Source: Bathynomus jamesi
Lineage: Eukaryota; Arthropoda; Malacostraca; Isopoda; Cirolanidae
Direction of reading: 5' to 3'
NCBI GenBank assembly: GCA_023014485.1
Contig: JAJOZX010001731.1
Span: 606,001-670,000, forward strand
DNA length: 64,000 nt
Shown here: piece by piece, positions 11,275 through 21,744 of the stretch
Layout of the letters: the number at the start of each line of letters is the position of its first letter
How positions within the stretch are numbered: the first letter of the stretch is position 1
Notes under the pieces: generated by a model
Databases searched by the model: none
The model's input: only the letters and a program-made list of their open reading frames with translations
What the model was told of the DNA's origin: nothing
Translations under genes and position numbers: made by a program

Positions 11275-11614
11275 CTACTAAGAGATTCATCATCAGGTTC
11301 ATCGTCATCTAAAGTCCATGTCTTTGGTGATTTTGATACTGTCAAATCGTTACAATGTGAAAGAGGTCACATGGCTGACACTAAATTAGGATATTGAATC
11401 GTCTGTTTAAATTTTGAGGAATATCCTCTTATCTTCATTGACCGGAAGTAGCAATCAGTCGAGTAGTCTCTTTGTTCTCTCCATACCATTGGGACCACAA
11501 AAGGGACTGAAGAATGAGTACCTTTTAACCACCCTTGCAGAGATCTTTCACAAGAAACACAACGTATATGAGGATCCCAGATTTTGTCTTGATCTCCTGC
11601 TATGCAGTATACTT
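11275..11614 (-). pseudogene. Family A element, N-terminal fragment
   Basis: Read on the minus strand from about 11,614, the frame gives GDQDKIWDPHIRCVSCERSL then QGWLKG, VVPMVWREQRDYSTDCYF, and acidic residues ending TWTLDDDEPDD. This aligns with the N-terminal part of the family A protein at 17,537 (GDQDK, PHVICRSCRSTLEGWLRG, IPRIWREPKSHHDDCYYC). It retains the CxxC zinc-binding-like pairs but has at least one TGA (near 11,370). It ends at the boundary of the tandem-repeat element. It is a degraded piece only, and the rest of the gene is absent. Confidence 0.65.
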
Positions 11615-11639
11615 AAATAAATATATGCATATTATATAT

Positions 11640-13320
11640 AAACATGTACGAGTAAATATAAATAATAATAGGTTAATATAAAGATTTTATACAAAATAAA
11701 TGACTAATGATAAATCTCATATTATGATGCGAACTGAGGAATATTATCTCGTTCTCAAAGGGTTTTAAATTGCAAATCCCTCAAAAGCTTTGGGTGATAG
11801 CAAATATCTGCTTTCATTTTCGTAATCAGCATAAAAAAGAACATACGAATCACCAACATTTTTCAAAAGGAGAAACATTTTGTTGAGCACTCATTAGAAG
11901 GACAATGAGAATTTTAACGATGACAACAGTAATTAAGTAATATTAAATAATAACAGTAATAAAGAAAGGAGTGACTTCAGTAACTTTAGAATTTAAGTTT
12001 TAATCAATTTGTAAAAAGATGAGTGAACATTGACTACTCATTCGGTAGATTATTTCATAATTCTACCGCTAAGTTAGTGTAAGAATTTCTATTACATGGA
12101 GATATATTCTCCCTCCGCAAACCTTTTTTGATTTCATAATGTATATGTGATTATTCATCATATTCTCGATTAATATAGTCGGGGCAAGTTGTTTTGTAAC
12201 TCTGAACATTAGGAAGCACATCCGAACTTGAAATATGTCTTTAAATTTTAATATACGCAGTTCCTTAAAGATTTCTGATGCATGAGCATAATAATAATAA
12301 TGTTATTATTTTTTAATAATTCTCTTCTGGTTTATAGTTAAAGGGTTAATGATGTAATCACGTACCGTACACTTCCGTACAGGTTCGAACTCTGTAGAGA
12401 TACTGAAGGTGCTCATGTAGAATCATATCTTAAGTATTCATTAAATGTATGCCTTCTATTATATTGTTAATGAATTTTAACCTTTTTGCTACGTTTTCAC
12501 TGAAATAGATAGGAACTTTATAAATACCCTGTGTATATAATATATATGTAATATAATATATTGGGTTGCGCGACTTTATAAACACCCTGTATAGGAGTAT
12601 TTTAAGGAATTTAAAGAATCTGCTTTAAAGACTGTTTGCGAGACCTTTTTGTCACAGTTCTGAGAAAATTATCAAAGAACTACGATTATTATGTCCATTA
12701 GATAGTTGTTGGTAGTATAAGGCATAAGCTATGACTCATTCGCATATATTAAGTCTGAACTGAAGCACTCTCTGGATCAATGAAGGGAAGTTTACATCAA
12801 TATAAATATAAATTAAGTTATCTAATTAAAGTCAGTTTATGTGAAATGACGAGTTGGGTTGGTCTCTCTTCACACGAAGGTCAAGTTGGTGGCTATATAG
12901 TAAAATCTCGTTTCCAGGAATACCTTAACGGAAATGCCATTTCTGCGAAATGAAAGTGAATGACTGGTAAAGAAGCTTGAAAACGATCTGAGGGTCTTCA
13001 AAATGATCAGTAATGCCATTTCTTCATATAGAATGATGCTTATGAGCTTTTTATATAATTTTTTATTGAGTTTTTGTGTATATTTTACTGTATAGGGCCT
13101 ATGTATACAGCATTCCTATGATTTGTGTAATTGCATAACCATAACATACGTATCCTAATTTATTAATAAAGGGAAAAAAGAGAAACAGAAGCCATTATTC
13201 ACATACAGTAGTTGATTCAATAAAATTCTTAAGGTAAATTGCCAGTTTAAGTTTTTCCGGAAAATTCGTTTTAACGGAATGAACTTGGTCCTGACACATT
13301 CCGTTAAAAATGGGATTTTA
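11640..13320. other. Non-repetitive AT-rich sequence, no gene recognised
   Basis: No open frame of note and no recognised transposon protein. At 12,516-12,597 two copies of an ACTTTATAAA(T/C)ACCCTGT phrase in direct orientation resemble solo ends of Tc1/mariner elements. The stretch looks like unique genomic DNA. Confidence 0.4.
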
Positions 13321-13389
13321 CTGTATATATATATATATATATACATATATGTGTGTGTGTGTGTGTGTGTATGTGTGTTTTTCTCCCTC

Positions 13390-13488
<99 letters not shown>

Positions 13489-13490
13489 GA
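13321..13490. repeat. Compound (TA)n-(GT)n-(TA)n-(GA)n microsatellite
   Basis: TA runs at 13,323-13,345 and 13,394-13,440, GT at about 13,351-13,378, and GA at 13,440-13,485. The open frames that cross it are artefacts of the repeat. Confidence 0.95.
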
Positions 13491-13593
13491 TGGGTTTATA
13501 GTCTCTATCTATTTCAATGATAGAAGTTTTTACGCATCAGATTTGTCTTATATATTTAATGCATTCCTAATGATACATTCTATTTTATATCAG

Positions 13594-13820
13594 GTCTAAA
13601 GAAACGGTACGCAAGAAAAGCGAAAATGCTGACATGTCCTCAGTGGATCGAAGTCTGTGCCGTATCTTATCTCCTCTCAAGAATATCCGAACGGATAAAG
13701 GGTAAAGATTTTCGCACAAATTCACAAAACCTGGTCCAACAGATGGTAAATAAATTTTGCAGGACCGAGTCTGCTGCGGGTAAAGAACGTTCTGGACAGG
13801 CAGATGGTGTATTTGCATAG
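13594..13820 (+). CDS. Candidate terminal exon of a host gene
   Basis: A plausible acceptor (TTCTATTTTATATCAG, ending at 13,593) is followed by a frame open for about 75 codons to TAG at 13,818. An AATAAA polyadenylation signal lies at 13,849-13,854. The residues include LTCPQWIEVCAVSYLLSRI and a basic C-terminus. Composition is less AT-rich than the surroundings. I do not recognise a family. A second frame also stays open for about 42 codons, and the minus strand has a 77-codon frame, so coding status is uncertain. No upstream exon was identified. Confidence 0.22.
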
Positions 13821-14139
13821 CGTGTTCAGTATTATCGCCGAATAACGGAATAAAATATTATTATAGAGAACTACAATAACCGTATATTGATATTAATTGA
13901 GGCTAACAGCAATCACGATTATTTTAGTTTCCTGGAATAATAATGAAGGATTAACTAGGGAATTTCTGATAAAGTAAATGATAAAAGAGCATTGAAAGGA
14001 ATTTTTCGGTTTCTCGGATTGTGTTATGGTAAGAGACGTGACTTCGGCGCTTTGTGTTAATAGATGAAGTCGGGGGTAGCACAAAAGAGGCTACACTGTT
14101 TTTCACAAAGTATTGCTCCGCCCTTACACCCATTCAGGG

Positions 14140-14146
14140 TATAAAG
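14140..14146 (+). promoter_or_regulatory. TATA box of a candidate secreted-peptide gene
   Basis: TATAAAG sits in a GC-richer context (CAGGGTATAAAGCAGC). It lies about 25-30 bp upstream of a TCACTGTC initiator-like sequence (around 14,160-14,170) and about 112 bp upstream of ATG 14,258. This is the best-looking core promoter outside transposons in the window. Confidence 0.45.
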
Positions 14147-14257
14147 CAGCTTGCAGCATCACTGTCAAATACATAGAGGATCAACGTACTAACGAGGCTT
14201 CCGTACGCTGTCCATCAGTTGAAACGACAATACTTTGAGTTTTTACAATATAATCCA

Positions 14258-14335
14258 ATGAGGGTCAAATTCACAGTCATTTTGATGATTGCGTTTTTAG
14301 TTTCCACTGCAGTTTGTGTTTCCTTCCAAAGATAA
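14258..14335 (+). CDS. Short ORF encoding a signal peptide (candidate exon 1)
   Basis: Twenty-five codons start MRVKFTVILMIAFLVSTAVC. A basic n-region is followed by a roughly 14-residue hydrophobic core and small residues (STA) suitable for signal peptidase. The frame ends at TAA 14,333. GT dinucleotides at phase 0 after codons 18 and 20 could act as weak donors, joining to an acceptor at 15,539 where a 133-codon frame opens in the right phase. With the TATA box upstream, it resembles the first exon of a small secreted peptide gene of the host. The product family is not recognised, and no exon junction can be proved here. Confidence 0.35.
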   Translation: MRVKFTVILMIAFLVSTAVCVSFQR

Positions 14336-15346
14336 TACAAATGTATCCTTTCTAATCAGAAATAGAAATATATTTATATCACCTATGCTTGTTCTACTCA
14401 AACTGGCTCAAAAACTCAGTGTGTGTGTGTGTGTGTGTGTGTTATCTCATTTATCATAGTATCATATGAACTTCAGGACAGACGGTAATTGTTTTATTCA
14501 AAGTGAAAGAGTCGATCAGTAAAGTGAAAAAAAAAAGAGTATAACTCGGCAGTTCAATCGAGAGCGTTCCTGTTTATTGATAATACGTGCCTGGGTCCGT
14601 GACCATTTCTTGTCATTGTCGGGGGAAAACGTTAATATACTCGTTACCTTACCTCCTTTGATTTAAAAGAGAATATAGGAAAACAGGTTGATTATAATGA
14701 AGAGGGAAAATACTTTAAAAAGTCGAACCTCTGACAGTACTCTCTACCTTCGAATTTTAACGTAAACTCACGTTTTCATGTGCCATTATTATTACATAAA
14801 TATGTATAAAGTAAATTTTCTAAAAATAGTCAAAGTTTTTAACGCTTCACGAGTGAAAGTGTGCTGCCGAAGCTCATTTATTCGAGTCCAGAGGGAGGAG
14901 CGTTTTTGGGGAAACATTTAATGCTAAGAGGTTTCAGCTTTCCCCAAATATTTAATTAACAATTTTTGAGTTTTACACAAAATCTAAACATCTTACCAAT
15001 TATTTCTTCCTTACATACCCCCTCCCACCATTCCCTTAACGACCAGTACCGCGCAATACCCAATTATGGCGGTTTCCATGTAAAGCCCGATAACGCAATA
15101 TTGTGAGAATTATAATAATAATAATTTTATCGGCAATAAAGAGTAAATAATAACCTTTATCGCTTCTGAGGGAATCATCTAAAAGTAATTTTTGACTGAC
15201 GGTAATGTTGTTGAATACAGAGATTCTACTTTCTATTTTCTATGCGTATAATGTTACGTAACCTATATTTCATCTGACCTCATTTTCTTCAATTCATGTA
15301 CATGCATGCACCTACACATAAAAAGACACAATATACTGTGTGTGTG

Positions 15347-15436
<90 letters not shown>

Positions 15437-15539
15437 CGCGCGTATGTGTAAGATTAGATGAAAACGTAGTTCTAATATAACTCTATGACTTCTTTATATA
15501 TGATCCGCAGCTTTTCCTTTGCTTGTTTCTTGTATACAG
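14336..15539. other. Non-coding interval (possible intron) with microsatellites
   Basis: (TG)n lies at about 14,418-14,442, and a compound (TA)n-(TG)n-(GC)n tract at about 15,340-15,442. No transposon protein is seen. It would be the intron if the exons at 14,258 and 15,540 belong to one gene. Confidence 0.4.
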
Positions 15540-15938
15540 TATGTACACTTCTGGAGCAGACTGAGAGATTCTAATTGGACTTTATACCCCAGCCGAATAC
15601 GTGCCTGGAATAAGAGTTTACCGCAAAGAGCATATTTAGGCTGGGAGCGACTACCTCGCTCGAACCATCTCCATATTCATCAGACGGTGTTTTTTATGCT
15701 AAAGCTTTCAGCATCTTCGTACATAAAATACACGAGTATGAATCAAGTTGACTATTTTATGAAGAAAATAAAGTATCCATACAGACTTTTTATTTATATT
15801 TTGTCGAGATACGACTTCACTTGGGTGGATGCTTGGAAGAAGGTTGGAAAAACAAAGAAAGATGAAAGTATTCCTAATGTGTTATATGTTTTCCAAAAAT
15901 GTTTAAGCGGTTGTTTAGAGTACATGACTGTAATATGA
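15540..15938 (+). CDS. Unrecognised ORF with acceptor and polyA signal (candidate last exon)
   Basis: A pyrimidine-rich acceptor (TTTCTTGTATACAG, ending 15,539) precedes a frame open for about 132 codons to TGA at 15,936. AATAAA follows at 15,995-16,000. The first residues are YVHFWSRLRDSNWTLYPSRI, basic and aromatic-rich. No family is recognised. A 139-codon frame also exists from ATG 15,519 if unspliced. The case for coding rests on length, acceptor and polyA signal together. The second half reads like ordinary AT-rich translation, so only the first part may be real. Confidence 0.28.
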   Translation, partial: YVHFWSRLRDSNWTLYPSRIRAWNKSLPQRAYLGWERLPRSNHLHIHQTVFFMLKLSASSYIKYTSMNQVDYFMKKIKYPYRLFIYILSRYDFTWVDAWKKVGKTKKDESIPNVLYVFQKCLSGCLEYMTVI

Positions 15939-16015
15939 TCATACTCCCCTTATTTAATGTAGAGGGAATTCAAGGAGATCCGTGACATGTGCTCAATAAA
16001 TCGTATTTCTTTTCG

Positions 16016-16535
16016 TAGATTATTATTAGTTTCAGCTGTTACTTTATTCAAGCGAGTCCAAGTCGACAAGGGATAGCGGGTAAGGGAAAAGAGGGAAAGG
16101 GTGGCACTGGCTCTATGACGTATATGTTAAGAATTAATCAATATATACTGTGTATATACTGTATATATGGCGTCGCGAGTACCGAGTACGAAGGGCGAAC
16201 TCGCCACATTGACGATTTTGAGATTGTTCTACGAATGAATAGTTCAACCCTCTCCCAATACACAGACAATACGCTCAAAATGTAGTTATTTTCAATGAGT
16301 GCATTTGTGTTATGAGCAGTTCGAGTACAAGAGGCGAACACTAAACACCGACTGCGGCCAATCAGCGCATCGCCAACAGTGCAATCGACAAACATTGCAT
16401 TTGTATTCGTGTTTCATCAGCAGCACGATTGCATATGGAAACAGTTCAAGGCCACGAGTAATTGTGCGTCTGGGATACGCAGTTCATGGCTGGCTTTCAT
16501 CCGTGCCCGTTTTCGCATTGTTTACTCTGTAATTT
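16016..16535. other. Intergenic sequence, nothing recognised
   Basis: Balanced composition with a small TA/TG tract near 16,141-16,170. Open frames on both strands here show no motif. The left edge of the next retrotransposon is near 16,536. Confidence 0.4.
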
Positions 16536-17049
16536 TTCATTATTTCGGCAGTAATCCAGATGAATACATTTATTTGCTGTACAAAATTAAGTCATTATCA
16601 GATAACCCCAAATATTCTCACTCTATAATAATGGGGGACTTTAACGCGTATGTGAACTCGGAATTCTTTGTAGAATTGAGTAACATGTGCGAGTCGGCCA
16701 ATTTAAGTATAAGTGATGTAGATGTATTAGGGGTAACCAGTGGTAATTGTAGATACGTTAGTAATATGAGTGGTACCAACAGGTGGATTGATCATTGTCT
16801 CACTAGTAATAATCTAAAGGATCGAATTGTTAGAGTTCATATTCAGCATGATTTCCTTCTTTCTGATCATAGACCATTAGAAATATTAATTAACTTTACC
16901 AATTTATGCGCAACACGACTTAACAAGAACTCAATAGGTAAGAATAATTGCGTCGATTGGTCCACTGTTAATATGCAACAGAGAATAGAATACAAAGTCA
17001 CCTCTTTAATAACACTGTGTAACACTGATTCTGTTTATATAGAATTTTT
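16536..17049 (+). pseudogene. Non-LTR endonuclease domain (C-terminal part)
   Basis: An open frame carries the apurinic-endonuclease-like landmarks SHSIIMGDFNAYVNS, RWIDHCLTSN and LLSDHRPLEILIN in the right order. These are the second half of the APE-type endonuclease of non-LTR elements; the N-terminal QLN/ET segment is missing. The frame is open up to the insertion junction near 17,049, where VYIEF is followed by foreign sequence. Confidence 0.85.
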
Positions 17050-19670
17050 TGGTTTTATATGCATTTGTGGGCGCTGAGTCCAAATCTGGCCTTGGTTTGT
17101 GTGTATCATCAGTGGTTTCAGAGATAATCCATTTTTCATGTTTTACCAGTATAATGTTATTATGGGCGCAGCAATATCAGAATAATCAGGAATTGTTGAG
17201 AACAATCCGGATGTTCGTTGACAGTTTCTTGCTCTAGAAATTGCCCGAAACTTCCACTGTGCTATATAAAGAAGAGCGCAGAGTCTGAGAAGGCAGTAAG
17301 TGTGAGCACACAAAGAAAGCAGGTTGTTTGTCTGATGGTTACCAGCACTGAGGTACTGTGTTTCTGTGCTTCTCTGTGCTGACGATTTGAGTGTTAGCGA
17401 ACCATTTTTATTGCAAACATTATTTCAATGTTGTGAATACATCTTTTTTCTGGAATCTGTAATCTGTTGCAGATTTAATAACTCTTCTCTCTATATCTGC
17501 AGGTTATGATCAATGTAATACAGTTTGGTAAAGAGAATGGCAACTAGAGCTTGTAAACACTCGCCGGATATATTCTGCTACGTTTGTGGGTATTACATAG
17601 GCCCCAAGCAAGTATCGCACAAGATTGTAAAAGGCACCAAGTTCTGGATCGCGTATCGGCTCTATTTTGGTATGCCTATGGGTGACCAAGATAAGCCCTC
17701 GGCACCCCATGTGATCTGTAGAAGCTGCCGCTCCACACTTGAAGGGTGGCTGCGGGGAGTACGCAAGGCAATGCCCTTTGCGATACCCAGAATATAGAGA
17801 GAACCAAAGAGCCACCACGACGATTGCTACTACTGCATGGTAGATGTTTCTAAGTACAGGAAAGTTAAAGGAAGGCAGACTCTTCAGCATCCAAGCATAG
17901 CGTCGTCCATAGCTCCTGTACCACATGGCGAAGGCCTTCCAATACCACGTCCACCAGAACAGGTATTTATCCATTACTTTACCTCCTGTATTTACAGACT
18001 GTGGGTCATTATGTGTCGATTTTTCTTAGTGCTGATGCTCTTCTACATATATAGCTATGCCTATATTTTGTTTCTTTGCTTTGCAGGTTGAAAATGAGGA
18101 TGCAGCTAGCTCATCTGAGATGTCGGTTGGTGAGGACAGTCATGATGAAGAATATACAGTAACTTTCGGTACAAACCCTCACTTTCCAAATCAGAGGGAA
18201 TTGGACGACTTAATTAGAGATTTGGGTCTCACGAAATCAAGGTCTGAGCTTCTGACCTCCAGACTCAAAGAGTGGAATTTGCTTGGAGAAGACTGCAAGA
18301 GCACTGTATACCGAAAGCGGCATGAAGAGTTTGCAAGGTTCTACCATGTCAATGGCTCTCTCTGTTATTGCAGCGAGGTTAATGGTCTATTCACAGTCGG
18401 GTTAACACATATACACTCAGAGTGGCGCCTGTTTATTGACAGTTCAACTCGGAGTTTGAAAGCTGTTCTACTCCACAATGGGAACAAATATCCATCTATA
18501 CCAGTTGCACATTCTGTTCAAATGAAAGAGGACTATGAAAATGTCAAACAACTGCTCATCCAAATCAGGTATGAACAATATAACGGACGTGTGTGGTGAT
18601 TTCAAAATGATTGGTTTCCTGTTAGGTTTACAAGGAGGGTTTACTAAATATTCATGTTTTCTTTGCCTGTGGGATAGCAGGGCTTCAACTGAGCACTATA
18701 AAACAGTTCAGTGGCCTCCACGTGAAGGACTGCAACCAGGAAAGTACAATGTACTCAGGGAACCTCTTATGAAGCCTGACATAGTTCTGCTACCACCTCT
18801 CCATATATAAGTTCGGTCTAATTAAGCAGTTTGTAACTGCGTTAAATTTTGGAGGGGAAGTTTTCCAACAGATTCGGGTCATGTTCCCTAAACTCTCTGA
18901 GGTCAAAGTCAAAGCTGGCATCTTTGTAGGACCACAAGTCAAGGCGCTGTTGAATTCAAAGAACCTTGAAGCCAAGATGACTCCGATCGAAAAAGAGGCT
19001 TGGTGTGCTTTCCGTGATGTGGTTCGTGGGTTTTTAGGCAACCATAAAGCACCAAACTATAAGGAGTTAGTGTCAAACTTGATTAAGTGCTATGGCAAAA
19101 TGGGGTGCCGTATGTCTTTAAAATTACACTATCTGCATTCACATCTAGACTTTTTTCGTGATAACCTGGGCGATGTGAGTGAAGAACATGGCGAAAGATT
19201 CCATCAAGATATTCAAACGATGGAGAAAAGGTACCAGGGCCATTGGGATGCTTCCATGATGGGAGACTACGTATGGTCGCTGATCAGAAAGGATAAGAAT
19301 GTTCATATGGGGAAGTCGCGTTCTTCAGTGCATTTTTAAGGAACGCACACTGCATAACGAGGCTTGTTATTTCTTATCGGTTCTCCTCATGATATATATT
19401 ATATCCTTTGCACCATTTTGGGTTTGTCAAACAATTTTGGCTCAGTAAACATTAATTTCCAATAGTGTTTTTATTTTCAGAAAATATTTATGTTAGCCTT
19501 CTTTATACACGTTGTCATATGAAAAGTGTGATAACCTATATTTTTGAAACGGTTGATAATAGAGCAAAACCAATATCACTTTTTGGAATCAGCGCCCCGA
19601 AATCATTAAGAAACGACAGAAAAATTACAATAAACAGAAAATTTTTCAAATTTTGTTACCCAGTGTAATT
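17050..19670 (+). mobile_element. Family A element (unclassified, intron-bearing)
   Basis: It interrupts the non-LTR frame between VYIE and ILHLACSN; the flanks show a short A/T-rich near-duplication (GAATTTT and GAAATTTT). Subterminal inverted repeats are visible: TTTGTGGGCGCTGAGTCC at 17,064 and the complement of TTTCGGGGCGCTGATTCC at 19,585-19,602. The right end finishes around CCCAGTGTAATTT. That end is shared with the copies ending near 22,510 (minus sense) and 35,778, so these define the 3' terminus of the family. The left terminus is not clearly preserved. Confidence 0.6.
17537..19339 (+). pseudogene. Family A protein gene with one intron and two frameshifts
   Basis: The start at 17,537 (MATRACKHSPDIFCYVCGYY) gives an N-terminal zinc-finger-like domain: CYVC, then HVICRSCRS. 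It continues through REPKSHHDDCYYC. An intron of about 125 bp lies between GRPPEQ-type coding and VENEDAASS; a GTATTTAT donor at about 17,962 and a TTGCTTTGCAG acceptor at 18,086 fit. The core has EWRLFIDSSTRSLKAVLLHN, VCGDFKMIGFLLG, CFLCLWDSRA, and near the end LHSHLDFF and EEHGERFHQD. Frameshifts occur near 18,590 and 18,806, plus a TAG in exon 1 at about 17,796. I do not recognise a named superfamily. Acidic positions in the core could be an RNase-H-like catalytic set, but that is inference. Confidence 0.6.
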
Positions 19671-20936
19671 TAGAAATTTTGCATCTTGCCTGTAGTAATC
19701 TTTGCTCAAATGATTCTCACTGTAAACTCATAGATAGGTATTATAGTAAGATAATATCCCTGTTAAGAGAAGCAGGAAGCCCCCTGATTAAATCTTACAC
19801 CTATCATACTAAGATTATTCTTGGATGGAATGATTTTATTGCCCCACTGAAGAGGGAATCGAAAGACGCCTATGATTTTTGGTGCTTTCATGGTAGACCC
19901 AGATTAGGACCAGTATACATGAATATGTGTAGAAGTAGGGGTCAGTATAAGTCGGCCATAAGACGATGTAAACAGGAAGAAGAGTCTATTCGAGCATCAA
20001 ATGCCTGTGAAGCTCGCATAAATAACGATAATAACAAATTTTGGAAATTTGTTAAGAATCAAACGGGTGTCAAAAATGTCCTCCCTCCGACAATCGATGG
20101 GGTGTCGGGGGGGATGAAATTGCAAAGCTGTGGAAAAACCACTACTCTAACATTCTTAACAGTGTGAGTAGGGATAATCTTAAGATAGATTGCAGCAAAA
20201 CACCTGTGGGAGGGACAAGGGAAAATACTTTGATATCAGTTCCTGAAGTAAAGAGGTTAATTAAAGAGTTAAAGACTGGTTCTGCGTCAGGGGGTAGAAG
20301 ACTTATCGAATGAGCACTTAAAATATGCAAATGACGTAGTATTTCTGCATATACCACTGCTCTTATCAGCCATGCTTGCCCATAGCTATATCCCTGCAGA
20401 GTTCATGAGGGTATATATCTTGCCCCTGGTCAAAAATAAGTATGGAAACATTCTGTCCAGCAATAATTACAGGCCTATTGCTGCCACTTCCTGCTTCTCG
20501 AAACTACTAGAAAAACTCTTGTTACTCCGATTAAATGATTACCTATGGACATCTAATCAGTTTGGTTTTAAAAGGTCCCACTCAACTGACCTGTGTATCT
20601 ATGTACTTAAAGAAACAATATCTAAATACATTGACAGTAATTCAACTATTTATAGCTGTTTCCTAGATACAAGTAAGGCATATGATAGGGTGAACCACAA
20701 TATTTTATTTGAAAAACTAGAAGACAGGGAGGTTCCCATATACATATTAAACGTATTGAACTTTTTGTATCCCCACCAATCTTTCACCGTTAGGTGGGGC
20801 AATGTACTATCCGAGTGTTTTGGCTCCTCTTGCGGGGTGAGACAAGCTCCTTGCTCTCTCCTATGCTGTTTAATGTGTATATTGACGGATTAATTGCTTC
20901 ACTTAATGAGGCAACAGTGGGATGTTGTATAGATAA
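19671..20936 (+). pseudogene. Non-LTR linker and RT N-terminal half
   Basis: This continues the polyprotein: HLACSNLCSNDSHCKLIDRY, the linker helix with RGQYKSAIRRCK, then RT motifs. RT motifs are SNNYRPIAATSCFSKLLEK (motif 1), NQFGFKRSHSTDL (motif 2), YSCFLDTSKAYDRVNHNILF (motif A, catalytic Asp intact) and SSCGVRQAPC (motif B, with altered residues after the Q). Frame breaks occur near 20,105-20,370 (stops around the DHLSN-like region) and again near 20,850. Not functional. Confidence 0.85.
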
Positions 20937-21736
20937 CGAAACCCGGAAATTTGTACGCCAGCATTTGTACTCCAGAACATTTATACGACTGGAAATTTAT
21001 ACGCCAAGCATTTGTACGACGGTAATTTATACGTTATATGCAAGAAATTCATGATCAGTTAATAAAATTGAATTTGAAACTAGGTAAGTTAAAATACAAA
21101 TTATCACAAATTATGAAATTACACATTATAATAATTAAATGCATAATTGAAACTAGATTTCAGCCTATCAATTTAAGAGAAAATGTAACTAGCGATATAT
21201 AGAACGAATGTCATTTAAAAAATCGGAGAACAAATCTTGCGAGTTTTTTCTCATTAATCTCCAGACCTAACCTAACCTAACCTAACCTAACCTAACCAAT
21301 GTCATTTAAAAAATCAGCGAACAAATCTTGCGAGTTTTTCTCATTAATCTCCAGACCTAACCTAACCTAACCTAACCACCTGTACCTATTCAATAACCAT
21401 TTACCTACCTGTTAAGCCTTTAATGCGTTGTGATACATGATAAAATTTAAAATTCTTCAAATTGAAATTATTTTCAAAATATTTAAATAATGTTTACTTT
21501 TATTTATTTATTTTTTTTTGGCACCTGTGCTTATGTTTATATAAAAAAAAGGTCACGGTTATTATCATGGGTAGATCGCATACTTAAGTCAAAAAAGTCC
21601 GGTAGAGCGCATATTTAAATTACCGTCGTACAAATGTCAGTCGTATAAATTTCCAGTCGTATAAATGTTCTGGCGTACAAATGCTGGCGTATAAATTTCC
21701 GTCGTACAAATGTTGACGTACAAATTTCCGCACACG
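20937..21736. mobile_element. 800-bp MITE, 8-bp TSD, tandem-repeat termini
   Basis: The target duplication ATAGATAA is exact at 20,929-20,936 and 21,737-21,744, and removing one copy restores the RT frame through the YAD region. Each end is a cluster of about 15-bp variable repeats (GGAAATTTGTACGCC, AGCATTTGTACTCC, GGAAATTTATACGCC and similar). The right-end cluster (about 21,622-21,731) is in inverted orientation. There is no coding sequence. The middle contains two roughly 90-bp tandem units, each ending in a CCTAA array. The design (8-9 bp duplication, repeat-cluster termini) matches the MULE-like elements at 29,619 and 30,329, so a MULE/Phantom-type origin is inferred. Confidence 0.85.
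21265..21378. repeat. Two (CCTAA)n telomere-like arrays
   Basis: Arrays of (CCTAA) occupy 21,265-21,297 (six to seven units) and 21,355-21,378 (four to five units). Each sits at the end of a duplicated block beginning AATGTCATTTAAAAAATC. The motif equals the arthropod telomere repeat TTAGG on the other strand, here interstitial and inside a transposon. Confidence 0.9.
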
Positions 21737-21744
21737 ATAGATAA

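Noticed and set aside
13279..13599. ORFs of 60-106 codons across the microsatellite at 13.3-13.5 kb
   Set aside because: They are translations of (TA)n, (GT)n and (GA)n tracts; the same applies to the frames at 41,0xx-41,4xx, 39,5xx-39,8xx and 53,6xx-53,8xx.
16138..16395. 85-codon minus-strand ORF as a gene
   Set aside because: No motif; it overlaps another open frame on the plus strand and includes a TA/TG-rich start.
21265..21378. A chromosome end or telomere
   Set aside because: The TTAGG arrays have only 4-7 units and lie wholly inside a MITE with an exact target duplication.
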